Assembly (NCBI GenBank): GCA_029448655.1
Contig: JACCLO010000003.1
Location: forward strand, 372,001-436,000
Length of the DNA stretch: 64,000 nt
Origin: Wolfiporia cocos
Taxonomy: Eukaryota; Basidiomycota; Agaricomycetes; Polyporales; Phaeolaceae
Direction: 5' to 3'
Shown: in pieces, positions 10,955 through 22,774 of the stretch
Position numbering within the stretch: position 1 is the first letter of the stretch
How the letters are laid out: every line of letters begins with the position of its first letter
The notes under the pieces: model-generated
Seen by the model: only the letters and a program-made list of their open reading frames with translations
The model's database searches: none
What the model was told of the DNA's origin: nothing
Translations under genes and position numbers: made by a program

Positions 10955-11407
10955 TGTTACGGATCGAATATCCGTTCAGCTGAAATAACTAAGTCGAGTT
11001 ACTCAGCGTATCGAGTAGTGCACTACTCGTCAGACTCAGCAGAGTCGAGCGTTGATATACTAGCTGCAGGCTTTATTTGTTTAAGCCCTTGAGAACGAGT
11101 ATAAGATCCTTGTATTTCAACAAGGTCGAGCTGAGGAACTCGACCAGTATTTACAGCAGGGTTTTTATACTACGATTTGGTAATCGGGGTCATAGTGTCC
11201 TTGGTACTGCTACCACTAAGTCCATAAGGCTAGTACGCTAAGATAACTAAGCTGAAACGTTGCGGTTGAGCGCAACAGTGGTTGAAACGTAGAAGCCATG
11301 TGGTTATACACAAGATATCAACTAGAACCTGATACGCTACGAGACTATGGGCATAGGGCTGTTGTACATGAAACGAGGGTCGCTGGTTGAACAGGGAACC
11401 CGTAACA
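10955..11407 (+). mobile_element. Solo LTR, TGTTACGG family (453 bp)
   Basis: It begins TGTTACGGATCGAATATCCG, ends CCCGTAACA, and is flanked by the 5 bp duplication atcac (10950-10954 and 11408-11412). A reverse copy at 45705-46244 and a fragment at 47600 show the same start. No internal coding domain is present, so it is a recombination-derived solo LTR. Confidence 0.9.
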
Positions 11408-11412
11408 ATCAC

Positions 11413-13038
11413 ACCCGTGCGCTGCGCCCAATGCGCATGCAGTTCCAACACTTGCTCCCCACGTGCGCAGTATGTCTATTTGTTTTCTCCCTCTAAGTGC
11501 CCTACTAATCCATGATTAACCCTATTTCCGTCAAGCTTACAGCGCTTACTATGATAGGCACAAAACGCTGGACAGCGCAACCCCTGCATTCCCATGGGCA
11601 TTCCTCACCCTCATTCCCCGACATCTGGTGCATTGACTGCCATATTTCCCCTTTTCCATGTGCATATATGCGCTTTCCTGCCCAGAAACATTGAATTCAT
11701 TGTGCCACAGGATCCCCATAATCGCTGTACCAACCTATATCATAATATTGCCCGTGGTCCTGCTCTCCCCGTCCATGGTCTTGGTATGTAAGGTCGCATA
11801 TAGACTTGTCTACCTCATCTCCCGTGCAATTTTCTTGAGACGCTTGACTCTTGCGCTGTGCTGGTTGATCTCAAGCATTTATCACCCGCTGCCACCATCG
11901 CCACCTAGCAGTACCGGTACGTACATCTAATTTTCGACTTCAGGTGCTAATCGGCTATGCAACAATGGTGCTTCTTAGTACCCTCTATACCGACTCCACT
12001 GTAGGCCCCGCTATCCCGGCTGTTTGCATGCAGTGGTGGGGGGAGGTGATGGCAGGGACGGGGGTGGGTTTGCCAGTGATGAACTCGGTGGCTGGGATGA
12101 GGATGGTGAGGGTGAAGAAGACAATGATTATAGCATTATGACAAAGTGAACGCCATCAATGCGGAAGGCCATATGCTTTAACAGGTAGTCCTCCTGTTAG
12201 TACTCATGCATAATTCAATGAAATACGAGTTTTTATTGGTGTTATACTACTGGGTCTGAAACAGTCCAATATTATACTAGTGCTCCCAGAAATACCGTCC
12301 CCCAGCTGTGACCGCTATTGTACGGTCCTCGAAATATCAAGGGCCTCAGCTAAGGTCCTCACAATAGCGAGGGCCTCAGGTGAGGTCCTTGCAGTAGCAT
12401 GGGCCTGGGCGCTGCGTCCTTGCAAGAACGTGTCCCTTGGGTGCTTGCTATTGCATGGGCCTGCTACTATAAGGGAATTATACATGACTATACCGGTCCG
12501 CCTACATTTACAGGACCTGTTAGGTATATCTACGTAGATATGAGTAGATCTACGATCTTGCACTTTGCCGATGCTGGACCTGAGAATAGACTTAGAATCT
12601 GTGGGGAAATCCCATATGCTGGGTCCCCAAAGAGCTGGAAATATCGCTCCTCACCTAAATGTAGTTAGTATCAGCAATCCTGATAGCCCGACTACTTACC
12701 AGGAGTATCCTCATTTGTACCCTCCCAGACTGCAAATTGCATGCACTTTGCAATGAGCCCACTCGCAGTGAGAAGGTGATTGTCATTGCGGTGACCGTCC
12801 TCCGGACCATTTAAATGACCGAAAATGCCATTAGCTAGCATCACACCCTGGAACTTAAGTGCATGCTTTCTTTAACATCCATTATAAGCCACCCACTGAA
12901 AGAGTGATGGACGTGCTACACTCCGTATGGCGCAATCAATGAATCCCCATATCGAACGAAGTGGTGCTCCATGTAGATAGAGAGCTTGTGCATATTTGGT
13001 GAGGTTGCAAGGTGATAAGAGGTGGGAATCACACCTTT
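11413..13038. other. Gene-free stretch with a degenerate tandem repeat
   Basis: Around 12330-12470 a unit near 30-45 bases (agggcctcagctaaggtcct and variants) is repeated about four times. Elsewhere there are short open frames, such as one at 11944-12141, with no recognisable motif. I see no element borders. Confidence 0.45.
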
Positions 13039-13138
13039 CAGTGATGGTAGGTGATGGTACCGGTGAACCGGCTTGTACCAATCCCTATTGATTCAGGTCA
13101 GCCGGCCATCGGCCCACGACTTAACCATTAGGCCTACT

Positions 13139-13330
13139 GTTAGGTGGGCCCACAACCAGATGTTAGTGACAGTTGTGGGTCAGCCCACCACTGCTGCAAC
13201 CTGGCAGTAATGACAGTTGTGGGTCGGCCCACAACTGTCATGACTTGACAGTTATGATGGTTGTGGGTCGGCCCACAACTGCCACAACCAGACAGTAGCA
13301 ATGGTTGTGGGTCAGCCCACAACCATGGCC
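13139..13330. repeat. Left subterminal palindrome minisatellite
   Basis: Four units of about 45-55 bases each contain the near-palindrome GTGGGTC(A/G)GCCCAC. The right end of the element has about nine related units at 17090-17520. Confidence 0.8.
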
Positions 13331-13426
13331 TGTTGCCACGACCTCTGCATCTGCAAATTTCGCGACCTCCGTGATGTCTGTGACCTTCGCGACCTCCGTG
13401 ACCTCCACAACCTCCGCAACCCAAAC

Positions 13427-13851
13427 TGTCACAGATTTTACGACATACGTACTAACGTCCAAGTCGGACCGCTGGTAATATGTGACGTCCAAAGGTTCTC
13501 TCAGGCCTAAGGACACCAGACTAGCACACAGAGGAAGTAGCATTGAATCTGAGGGGACACGCCCCCATAGATAGAATGAAGAGTCTGAGGTGTAAGACCT
13601 CAGACGTAGTAGTTTAAATACATGCGCTGCAGCAATCACTGAAGTGGCTACCCTAAACTAAGGCGGCCCGTGTGCTACTAAGGAAACGCCCGACCAGGTG
13701 ATCTGCTTACGTAAGTAATGCGCTAACTACTAAGGACCTAAGGTGAGTGGTATGTATGCGCGTATCCACTATGCTACGGCTGATAGGGGTCATGTGATAA
13801 GTAACCGGGGTTTCCTGGGTTCGAGCCAGGGGAGGGGCAATATCTGTGACA
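13427..13851 (+). mobile_element. Solo LTR (425 bp), tgtcacagattttacg family, copy 1
   Basis: It begins TGTCACAGATTTTACG and ends AATATCTGTGACA, with 5 bp duplications caaac at 13422-13426 and 13852-13856. It is about 90 percent identical by eye to 29081-29504. A TTTAAATACATG box sits mid-element and a tRNA B-box-like GGGTTCGAGCC lies about 30 bases before the end. It sits in the left minisatellite region of the 4.6 kb element. Confidence 0.95.
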
Positions 13852-14929
13852 CAAACTGTATTTGTTGTGCCACTTTATATGACCTTTTTCATGACATTGT
13901 TGCTGATGATCCTGACACCTTTCAACCTTGAAGCCTACCTTTGTACAGCATTTCCCATCTCAATTTGCTTGTGTATGTATGTTGTGCTGCATGTAGGTTG
14001 GGGCTGATGTTGGCCATCCTGCCAGGTGAAATTGACAATGGCTCTTGTATGCAATGCAGCCAAGCATCACCAGCCTGCTTGTCACTACCTGTGAGACTGT
14101 CAGGAATGTAAATACAGTTATGTTGGAAGATGTATTCAGGGAAAATCATGCAAGCTTGGTTGTCATAGTACCTAGCCCTTGTTGGGCATCTTGGGGTACA
14201 TATATGGACAATCTTCAATATATGTACCTCACATGCCTGCTCTACAGGCATCATCACACCTAGGACAAATCTACTCATCAAACCAAATTTCTGCTACTCT
14301 GACAGATCTGTGGCTTGGTGAATGTTTCTGGCTTTTTAGCTGCTTGTTTGACTGCATTCTTGAAGCCTTTTTATAGTTTGGTAGAGACAAAAAAGGGTCT
14401 GTTCATAGCTTGACACCTTCATGCTGACCTGTCAGACCTCTCAGAGTAGAAAGGTAGATCCCATGCTTCATGGCTGTCAGGGGTGATTATTTAGGTAGGT
14501 GGCTTCAACCCCATCTAAGAAGGGTGAGTCAACACCCATGGTAGAATGGGTCTGTGGCATAGAAATGGCCACCAGAGCATCCACAAGTGATGGGTAGTGT
14601 ATAGTATATACTCAGTATACTATCTGGTATATGGTTTTTGACTATGACAGTAGCAGCATGCACAGCACGTGAGAATGGGCAACATCAGACATGCATTGTG
14701 ATGTCAACACAAGGGCCACTCACCTTATTAAACTACCCATGGTGACTTAGCTGAAGACAACACACATTGTATTCTACTATAATCAATACATAACATAATC
14801 CTGGTCAGGCAATTTTTCTAAACAACTGTGACTCTCCAGATCACCAAAAACCTGGTCAAAAACACTGCAAGGCTAAGGAGACAGCTTCTTGACAGTGTCC
14901 TTGGGTTTACCCAGCAGGACAGATGTGGA

Positions 14930-15300
14930 GGTCATCGAGGTTGCGGAGCTCACAGAGGTTGCAGAGGTTGCAGAGGTCGTGGAGGTTGGGATCACAGGTC
15001 ATGAGGGTCACGGTTGGTCACAGAGGTTGCAGAGGTTGTGGAGGTTGTGGAGGTCATGGTCACAGATTGCAAGGGTTGTGGTAGGCTGTGGATACAGGTT
15101 GCAGAAGTCATGGAACTGCAGTGACAAGTTGTGGAGACCACCAAGGCTGCAATAACAGGGTGTGGAGGTTGTGGAGGTTGCAAAAGTTGCAGAGGTCGTG
15201 GAGGTCATGGAGGTCGCAGGGGTCACAGAGGTCATGGAGGTCATGATCATAGGTCATGAGGGTCGTGGTTGGTCGTGGCTGCAATTCGCAGAAGTCATGG
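14930..15300. repeat. 9 bp minisatellite block (gaggttgca/gaggtcgtg)
   Basis: A tandem array of a 9-base unit, gaggtyrYr, with many point variants. Any ORFs through it are repeat artefacts because the period is a multiple of three. Confidence 0.85.
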
Positions 15301-15307
15301 AAATTGT

Positions 15308-16154
15308 TAGTCTCGTTACCAGACGGCAGTATTGAATACAATACAGTACCGTCTGGAAGAACTGTGGGTGAGGGCAATACAGTAACTTTTAAAACTCCGA
15401 ATATACCATAAGAGGAATAGTTACTGGACCCGGGCCGGATATGGCCGACAGCCACAAATGAGGCGCACGACAACTCAGGATGCTTCCGCGCACGCACAAA
15501 ATGAAATCAATCAATGGGATCCAATTATGCGAGAGGCACAAGATGATAACTTCTGATCAGTGATGCCCTGCAGAGAGGAAACGAGATTGATGGGAATAGG
15601 AATAATGAATCCAAGGTCGGATGCACAGGCTAGCACATCTTGTAGCTGTGAGTTGCACTCTAGCTTAGCTTGCTGAGCCAGCACTTGGGCATTTCCTTCC
15701 CCTCTCTTCAGATACACGCGCTGCTGCTTTGAGGGCTTTTTTCACGCTGCGTTCTTGCACGAGACACGCTTGTTCCGCCTTGAGTGTCTGGCTATCCAAG
15801 CCTTGAAGAACACGCCTGGCACGTTTTACCGGGGGTGTACCAACCAGAGTGATTGGTACGACCTTTTATCTGTATGATGAGTAGAAGACAGTCTTTTGCA
15901 TGGTGTACTTGTCATGTCTGTGCATTCGAGAGGCGCTCAGCGCGCCTCAGAATGCGCGGTCCTGTGACTATCCTGATTAGGTATATTCAGAGTTTCAAAA
16001 GTTACTGTACTGCTCTCCCTTACAGTTCTTCCAGTTGCTACTGGACGGTTTAAGCTACCCACGCCCTACCCTCCCTGCATCCCTCCCTCCAACTCCCTAG
16101 TATTCAGCCTCTCGTAGCTTATACCGTCCAAAGTAGCGACTGGAAACGAGTCTA
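15308..16154. mobile_element. 847 bp inverted-repeat element nested in the 4.6 kb element
   Basis: The ends TAGTCTCGTTACCAG and CTGGAAACGAGTCTA are inverted repeats. A longer internal inverted repeat (the block cagtaacttttaaaactccg against aagttactgtactgc and neighbours) extends the terminal repeat to about 110 bases. A direct repeat ggaaattg flanks it (15299-15306 and 16155-16162), the 8 bp size typical of hAT. On the minus strand about 15620-15850 is an open frame (residues include VKRARRVLQGLDSQTLKAE), an unrecognised coding fragment that may be captured host sequence or transposase remnant. Confidence 0.78.
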
Positions 16155-16162
16155 GGAAATTG

Positions 16163-17090
16163 TGGTGACAAGGTGTGAAGGCTACAAGAGCCATGGTATG
16201 ATGTGACAAAGGTTGCAGAGCTTGCAGAGGTTGTGAGAGCTGCATAAGTTGCAAAAGTCGCAAAAGTCGCATTCTCAGGTTGCAGGAGTCACAGTGGGTC
16301 GCAGTCACAGGTTGCAGAGGTTGCAGATATAGTAAAAATTAAATTACTGTGGTCACAGCAGGCATGGTAGTGCCAATTGAGCCATGGAAATTACAGAGGC
16401 TAAAAAAGCCACAGAAGTTATGAAACTTGTGGAGGTTGTGGGTACAGGTCATGAGGACCAGGAGGAGGGTCATGGTTGCAGATTGTATAAGTCACAGGGA
16501 GTGTAAAAGTGAATAACTGAGGTTGCAACAGGCACAGCAACAACAACTTGGTTGCAGAAGTTGCTCCGTGGCCTCCACAACCTCTGCGACATTCACGACC
16601 TCCATGACCATCATGACCTATGTGACCTTCATGACCTCTGCACCCTCTGCATCTGCAACTTTCATGGCCTCCACGACCTCTGTGTCTGCAACTTCTGTGA
16701 CCTCTGTGACCTCCACATCTGCAACTTTCAGATGTCATGGAGGTCATGAAGGGCATGGAGGTCACAAAGGTCACAGAGGTCGTGAAGGTCGTGGAGGTCG
16801 CATAGGTCATGGAGGCCACAAAGGTCACGGAGGTCACAAAGGTCGTGGAGGTTGCAAAGGTTGCGGAGGTCGCAAAGGTTGTGAAGGTTGTGGAGGTCAT
16901 GGAGGTTGTGGAGGTCATGGAGGTCGCACAGGTCGTGAAGTCACGAAGGTTGTGAATGTCGTGAACATCGTGAACATCGTGAACATCGTGAAGGTCATGA
17001 AGGTCGCAGAGATAGCAGAGGTCACAGAGGTCGCACAGGTTGTGGAGGTTGCGAAAGTTGCAGATGTAGAGGTCGCGGCAACAGGCCATG
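16163..17090. repeat. Second 9 bp minisatellite block
   Basis: From about 16560 to 17075 the 9-base unit gaggtc(n)(y)(r) runs almost without break, first as its complement (cctccacgacctc) and, after about 16735, as the forward unit. This makes a large imperfect inverted arrangement. Predicted Gly/His/Arg repeats on both strands are not credible proteins. Confidence 0.85.
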
Positions 17091-17520
17091 ATTGTGGGCT
17101 GACCCACAACCATTGTTACTGTCTGGTTGTGGCAGTTGTGGGCCGACCTGCAACCATCATAACTGTCATTACTGCCAGGTTGCAGCAGTGGTGGGCCGAC
17201 CCACAACCATCATAACCATCCAGTTGTGGCAGTCATGGGCTGACATGTGACCGTCATAACAGTCTGGTCACGGAAGTTGTGGGCTGACCCGCAACCATCA
17301 CAATCATTTGGTCATGGCATTGGTGGGCCGACCCGTGACCGTCATGACCATCAAGTCGTGATGGTTGTGGGCCGACCCGCAACCATCACAACTGTCTGGT
17401 CGTGGTTGTTGTGGGCGACCCGCAGCCGTCACAACCATCTGGTTGCAGCAGTTGTGGGCTGACCCATGACCATCATGACCATCTGGTCATGGAAGACGTG
17501 GGCCCACCCGATGGTAGGCC
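17090..17520. repeat. Right subterminal palindrome minisatellite
   Basis: About nine units of 45-50 bases each carry GTGGGC(C/T)GACCCRC(A/R)AC and diverged forms. This mirrors the left block at 13139-13330. Confidence 0.8.
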
Positions 17521-17612
17521 TGACAGTTAAGGCATGGGCCGATGACTGGCTGACCTGAACCATTAGGGGTTGGTACAAGCCGGTTGACCTGAGCTGTCAC
17601 CTACCATCACTG

Positions 17613-19901
17613 AATGGGCTCTGGGAATGATCAAAATAAAGAAGGTGCTTCCAACAGTCATCAAGATATATCACGAAATGATTGACAACCTCAGATATAG
17701 CAGACTCAGAGTGATGGTATAGAAGTGATAACTCATGTAGATCCCCAGCTGTATGGAGACGTGCACAGAGTAGCCCAAGTGCTTCAATCTGCGAGAAGCA
17801 ATGTCAGCTTTGTGTGACAACCAATGGTGGAGTATCTAAAGCCTTTGCCAGCTGTTTGAGCTCCGAGTATGAAAATCTGTGCAATAGGTCACATGGCATG
17901 AATAATTGAAATTAGTATCGAGTTTCTGACTTACCGGAATCGCCACCATGCATCCCGGTCCTCCAGGCTCTTCAGCTATGCTTTAGTGATCCGATTGCCC
18001 CCTATTTGGGTGTAGGCTTCTTGCAGTCGCACTCTGCATGCACAATAGCCCGACGACGTGCTTGCTCAAAATCATATTCCATCACAGTAATGAGAGGGAT
18101 TGTTGGAAGCTCACTGCTGGCCTGAGCAGCAATAATTGACCCAGCAGTTATAGCAGGAGACAGTACAAGTAGTAACACTAACATGATGAATATGATGTGT
18201 CGTGAATTCGGCATAGTGATTGCTTCTGTTGAGCCACTACATCCAGAGAGTGAAAGGTGACACCATGATAGTGTGATGTATGTGAGAGCATTGTGGCTGC
18301 CCCCTGACACCACTTTGCTCGAAGTTCTCGAATTTAGGTCAAGTGGAGCTGCAGTTCAAGCGAAATTCTGTGACCTAGGTCACAGCAAATACTCTCTAAT
18401 AATAGCCACATGGCATTATTGCTATTGGTCCAGCACTTGTGGACCACCTCTGGACTCTGGCAAAAGCCAAGTCCCGGACTCTAGCCTCATGGCCTGTCTG
18501 CCTCTGGCCCCTCTAAGCCACCTTGTCATAGCTACAGCCTCATGGCCTCAGCCAATGGCACAACTGACTCGGCACTCTGCCTTAGTCATCCTCAGACCTG
18601 GTGAATAGCCATAGTCCCTCACATTACCGGATCACTGGTTATACCTTTACCAGGCTGTGCCCATTTCTACATCAACCAAAAGGTGATTAACACACTCCTT
18701 ATGATTGGTCTGGCCATTACCAGCCTACCACAGTCATTGTAGAATAGTGACTTAGCTGTATCACCGAATAGGCATCTGGCTCCTTAGCTTACTGGGCTGT
18801 GCCCAATAGTTTATCACATATACTTCATAGCACTTATCACATGACACCCCTACTGTTACTATTAAATAGAGTACCAGTATCATATTGTATTCATAATATA
18901 ACATATTGTAATTCTTCATAATAGACACCAGTAGGATCCACCTCAACCACATATCTAATGGTATTATTACAATTAGATATTATTCTAATCAATTATAATA
19001 GTAATCTTGGCCTATGTCACATGATCTGTTAGATACATTTCGATTACATTGGATAGACTTATGTATTGAACTTTTCAGGATACACTTAGATACAGTAGGA
19101 TTTATTTGGGTACTTCTAAATACCTCGGATTTTCACTGGGGGTGAACCCCAGTGAAAGTACCTCGTATCCACTGCGTGAAGCCGCCAGCTTTCTGACACC
19201 TCAGAATCTCGTCATAATCACTGATTCTGGGCATGCGCAGATGCTAGGAGCATCAGAATCCATTCAGAATCTTATTTCTGACAGATTCATATCAGGGCCT
19301 ATCAGAAGATAACGGGTACGATCTGATACAAAACCGAACGGTTGATAGCTCCAGGTATGATTCTAAGTGCCCGTCATCCTAGCAGTAGCTACTGTACGAT
19401 ACCGGGAGTTACCGCAAAATACCTGGGGGCCTTGGCTGAGAAATTCCGCCTACCCAAAAGTATTAGATTATACTCATACCTAGTAGCCTTTGCTCTTCAT
19501 TCAATCAGAATGTACCAGAACATTTCAAAGTATATTTACAAAGCTGCTGCAATCTATCAAAGGCTACTAGAACATACCCTGAACATTTCGATCCAGGTTT
19601 TGCATTATACCAAATCTGCCTGCAGCGCCATGTGCACAGACCCACAGACTCAACATGATTCTCACACATACCCACAATATCTTCATGGCACGTAGCCAGG
19701 ATGCACTGCGCGTTGTCCAGCCTGTCCCGAAATTGACTTCCTGAATGCTCTGTTGCTCCTGATCCAAAGTCTGCCAGCCAATATTTGAGTGAAGCAAGAC
19801 ATTGGAGAGCTTACCATTATACCACCTTTGCTTGTTAGAGTTTCTGGGGATGCCATAGCCATGGTCAATGTCCACATGGAGGAGCTTATCATGAATCATC
19901 T
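17613..19901. other. Long stretch without a recognisable gene
   Basis: Contains a minus-strand frame at 18002-18214 (listed separately) and a strong hairpin at about 19125-19156 (tttcactggg / cccagtgaaa). A 110-codon minus-strand frame at 19567-19899 has no motif I recognise. I see no LTR borders or inverted repeats that pair convincingly. Confidence 0.45.
18002..18214 (-). CDS. Small hydrophobic ORF, possible signal-anchor peptide
   Basis: Seventy codons from an ATG at 18214. After a short polar start (MPNSRH) comes a 19-residue hydrophobic segment (IIFIMLVLLLVLSPAITAG), then a mixed tail ending in a basic patch (CDCKKPTPK). This has the form of a signal peptide or membrane anchor. There is no homologue I know, no visible intron and TE-rich surroundings, so a chance ORF is quite possible. 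Confidence 0.2.
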   Translation of the reverse strand: MPNSRHIIFIMLVLLLVLSPAITAGSIIAAQASSELPTIPLITVMEYDFEQARRRAIVHAECDCKKPTPK

Positions 19902-21016
19902 TGACACAAACTACTCACTTATACTTCTTGAGGGGTTTGACGAGAGAGGTTAAGGGGGCAGCAAGATAGTTGAGTGCTTAGGTTGATGTACGATTCAGCA
20001 GGAGTCAAGAGGTGATTAGTTCTGAGGTAGTACACTCAGAGGATTACGGGTTATATACATGTATCAGCAACAGTGTAGCTAGGCCTACCCTAAAGCCGAA
20101 GGGTCTGTGCGCTGGCGGTAATGCCAGGCGTGTGATTCGGGTGCGGCGGGGAGCCGCGTAACTGTCACAACTTTTCCTGGTGACACCTCACCATTTGTTT
20201 ACACCGGGAGTCGAACCCTCGACCTCCTGGATACACCATCAGGTGACCTCTTACAAGGTCACCACCCCCATACTAGTTAGCGCACGGCTATCCCCTCGTT
20301 ACATCATAAGCGTTCCAGACTATGACCAGCTAGGCGCATGTGCACAGGCCATGTCGCTTTAGGGCAAGGGTAGTTACTTAGGATTACAGTGCTACTGTGA
20401 TGTATATAACCTAGGGAGTCTGAGGCGTTCACCTCAGACTCATCAATTTGGCAATGCCTTAGGGCACCTTTACTCCATCCCTGCTGCATACACCACACTG
20501 CTAGTCTGCGCGAGTTACCTTCGACGTTACAGCCTTTGGTCTATGTGGAGCCATCGACTACATCTTAGGGAGCGACTTGTTAGTAGGGCGTTATGTATGG
20601 GGGGGTGACCCAGAGTATTTGGGTCAGTAACCATGCCAATACGGCCGGTTACAGGGGACACGTCAGCGTGCGCCTACTAGGAGGGCCGTGTCAGCGTGCG
20701 TCAATGGGAGGCGCTTGGTATAGGCACCAGTCGAGGTTCCACGGTCATGTGTTACGTTAAAGGCAACAGCCGAGGGGGATTCGGGATGTGCCATGGTCAT
20801 GTGTCTAGACGTAGGCACGGGTTCAGGGTCACGTGACTGTACGAGGACAGGCACGGGGTTCAAGTATGTAGGTTAGGGGTACTAACTACGCATACGGTAT
20901 TCGATGTAGGTAACATGGTGGTTAACTACGAGTAAATGCCTAATAACTACGTGTAGCTCTGTAGGAAGGCAGTAAATTCAGGTAAAAATAGGGTATGCCC
21001 TAGGAAATCTGTGACA
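19902..21016 (+). mobile_element. Solo LTR (646 bp without insert), TGACACAAAC family, carrying a nested LTR
   Basis: It begins TGACACAAACTACTC, ends GGAAATCTGTGACA, and is flanked by catct at 19897-19901 and 21017-21021. A GGTTATATACATG box lies at about 20049. Between 20163 and 20626 a second solo LTR with its own target duplication is inserted. The family is distantly related to 50053-50493 and 13427-13851 (shared TATA region and a later CTACCCTAAA). Confidence 0.88.
20163..20626 (-). mobile_element. Solo LTR (464 bp), tgtcacaactttt family, copy 1, nested
   Basis: On the plus strand it runs from TGTCACAAC to TATTTGGGTCA, with gtaac duplicated at 20158-20162 and 20627-20631. The TATA box and the CTACCCTAAA-like block match related LTRs only when it is read on the minus strand, hence the orientation. 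Near the minus-strand end is a tRNA T-arm-like GGGTTCGACTCCC. A second copy is at 27445-27922. Confidence 0.93.
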
Positions 21017-21021
21017 CATCT

Positions 21022-22033
21022 CAAGTTAGCACAGGGGCACAAGCTGCATTTCCAGCCACCACGATCGTTGTGTTCAAATCCAATCCTATCGATAGAGAAT
21101 CCATACACGCACCTTGTTCCTTACGAAATTGTGTGTGCGGCATCGCTGGTTCCGGAATGTGATTGGGGCTGCCGTAGCGGTTTGTGTGCGAGCACGAAAT
21201 GGTGTTAACATGTACCGGAAAAACTGAAGGATTGGGGTCTTCGTAATCAAGCTGAGAGGGACTCAAGAGACGACAGAGGCCTGTGTGTGTGTGCATATAC
21301 TCACTAAATCTACGTCCAAAGCCTTAAGTTTGCTGAAATAAAGCAGCTACTCCTAGAGCTTTGAGGGATGGTGGAAGTACAAAGAAGAGATGAGGAAAGA
21401 AGACGTTAATGCGACGAGACACTTGCCTATGACGCAATAACGTGACTAGCCTAGCTCACGTGGGCACTTGGGTTTGCAAGCAGCACAGCGTGGACAATGG
21501 ATTGCAGCTTTTTGACTGGACGTCTGCTTGAGAAATGCTTGGGCACGACTTCTATTAATTGAGGATATGTTGAATATATCAATGGGGAGGGGCAACCATA
21601 GTGGGGTGGAAAAATCCGAGCTGCAAGCGTCTATCATGTGCCACAGCCCCTGCCGGACAAATCTCTCCCCGGCATGAGCTAGACGTGCATAGCGTGAAGG
21701 TATCAGTGTAAAGTAGGCAACTCTCTAATACGGTAGCCACTGCAACTGAAGCTTGGGGCCTTCAAACCTGAAGGTTGTTGCAACTGACCTGTAGTATACA
21801 CCGTGACGAGCCTTCAGATATTCAAACTCCGTCCGGTGTTTACCGTTTGGTCACGAGACTACATGAATCCGCGAGCTTCTGTTTAACATGCACTGTGGAC
21901 GATACTGAATAAAGCCATGTGTCTTGTAATCGCCATTGGCACTGCTGTGCTCGTTAGTCCTGCAATGAATATGTCCATCCTCTTTATAGCGGTTTCGGAA
22001 TCCTTGGCATGCGCCATTTTCACGTCCTTTTTT
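21022..22033. other. Gene-free stretch
   Basis: No coding region, LTR or paired inverted repeat recognised. Near the right end (about 21983-22025) tatagcggtttcggaatcct resembles the inverted repeat of the MITE that follows, so a decayed terminus of the same family may lie there. Confidence 0.4.
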
Positions 22034-22035
22034 TA

Positions 22036-22517
22036 CAGCTATTTCGGAAATTCATGACACAGCGCATTTTTCTCAATTGTGTCAACCAATAAGGAAGCTA
22101 CCATTCAGGGTATGTGGCTAGAGCACCAATACCACGTGAGAGACTAGCTCGGGCTAACTTATTGTTTTGCATTCGCTGACTCTGCTCAATACTGCCTGCT
22201 GGAGCCTGAGGACTATGACGACAAGGATGTGCCATAGCTGAGTGTGCGAAGCAACTTTTGTGAGTAATTCTCGCGATTTCTCGCTCCGCAGAAGATTCAG
22301 ATAAATGCAGGCGGCTTCAAGCATTGTGTTATGTACTGCCCAAATCCCCATAGCCTTAGTGCACAAGCATTGAGTGATGTGTCGACAGACCATATCGGAG
22401 CTGGGACACAAGCACAGGGCGCACTACAGCCACATGTACATGCCATAAATAGTAGCTTCCTTATTGGTTGACACGATCGAGAAAAATGCGTTGTGTCATG
22501 AATTTCCGAAATAGCTG
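22036..22517. mobile_element. Tc1/mariner-type MITE (482 bp)
   Basis: Terminal inverted repeats of about 67 bases start CAGCTATTTCGGAAATTCAT, differ at about five positions and are flanked by TA (22034-22035 and 22518-22519). There is no coding capacity. Its right TA is also the left TA of the next element, so the two insertions abut exactly. Confidence 0.85.
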
Positions 22518-22774
22518 TAATTCAAAAACATAAAATCAGTGATTGGTGCCCTGAGGAGCGCCCTGACAACACAACGATACTGACTGACTTGCTGCGACAT
22601 CCCATGGCTCTGCAATGTACCTCCATCTGTCAGCAGGTCCTCCGCCCCCTTCCTTGATACCTCAGATGCGCATCCATCGCCCCATGTTAATGGGAATGCA
22701 AATTTACCTGGCTTGGAGGACCGATGGTCTCCCAGGTTGGAAGCACTCGAGGAAGAGGCTTTAGGTGAGATTTA

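Larger units (their letters stand above)
13039..17612. mobile_element. 4.6 kb non-autonomous element with long terminal inverted repeats and minisatellites
   Basis: The first about 115 bases (CAGTGATGGTAGGTGA..., then an AACCGGCTTGTACCAA block, CAGGTCAGCC, GGCCTAC and GGTGGGCCCAC) recur inverted at the right end, finishing at 17612. Inside each terminus lies a minisatellite built on GTGGGTCGGCCCAC. Further in are long runs of a 9 bp unit (gaggtcgtg and variants). The CAGTGATGG terminus resembles hAT ends, but no 8 bp target duplication is visible, so exact borders or superfamily are uncertain. It carries a solo LTR (13427-13851) and an 847 bp inverted-repeat element (15308-16154). No transposase is recognised. 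Confidence 0.7.

Noticed and set aside
13820..13845. Functional tRNA gene at GGGTTCGAGCC inside LTRs
   Set aside because: No acceptor, D or anticodon arm can be formed around it; only a T-arm-like piece is present.
16418..17215. Long ORFs on both strands encoding Gly/His/Arg or Thr/Ser repeats
   Set aside because: They run through the 9 bp minisatellite; its period is a multiple of three, so open frames arise on every strand without selection.
13139..17520. CRISPR-like array of spaced palindromes
   Set aside because: Spacers are themselves repeated, unit lengths vary and the genome is eukaryotic; it is a minisatellite.
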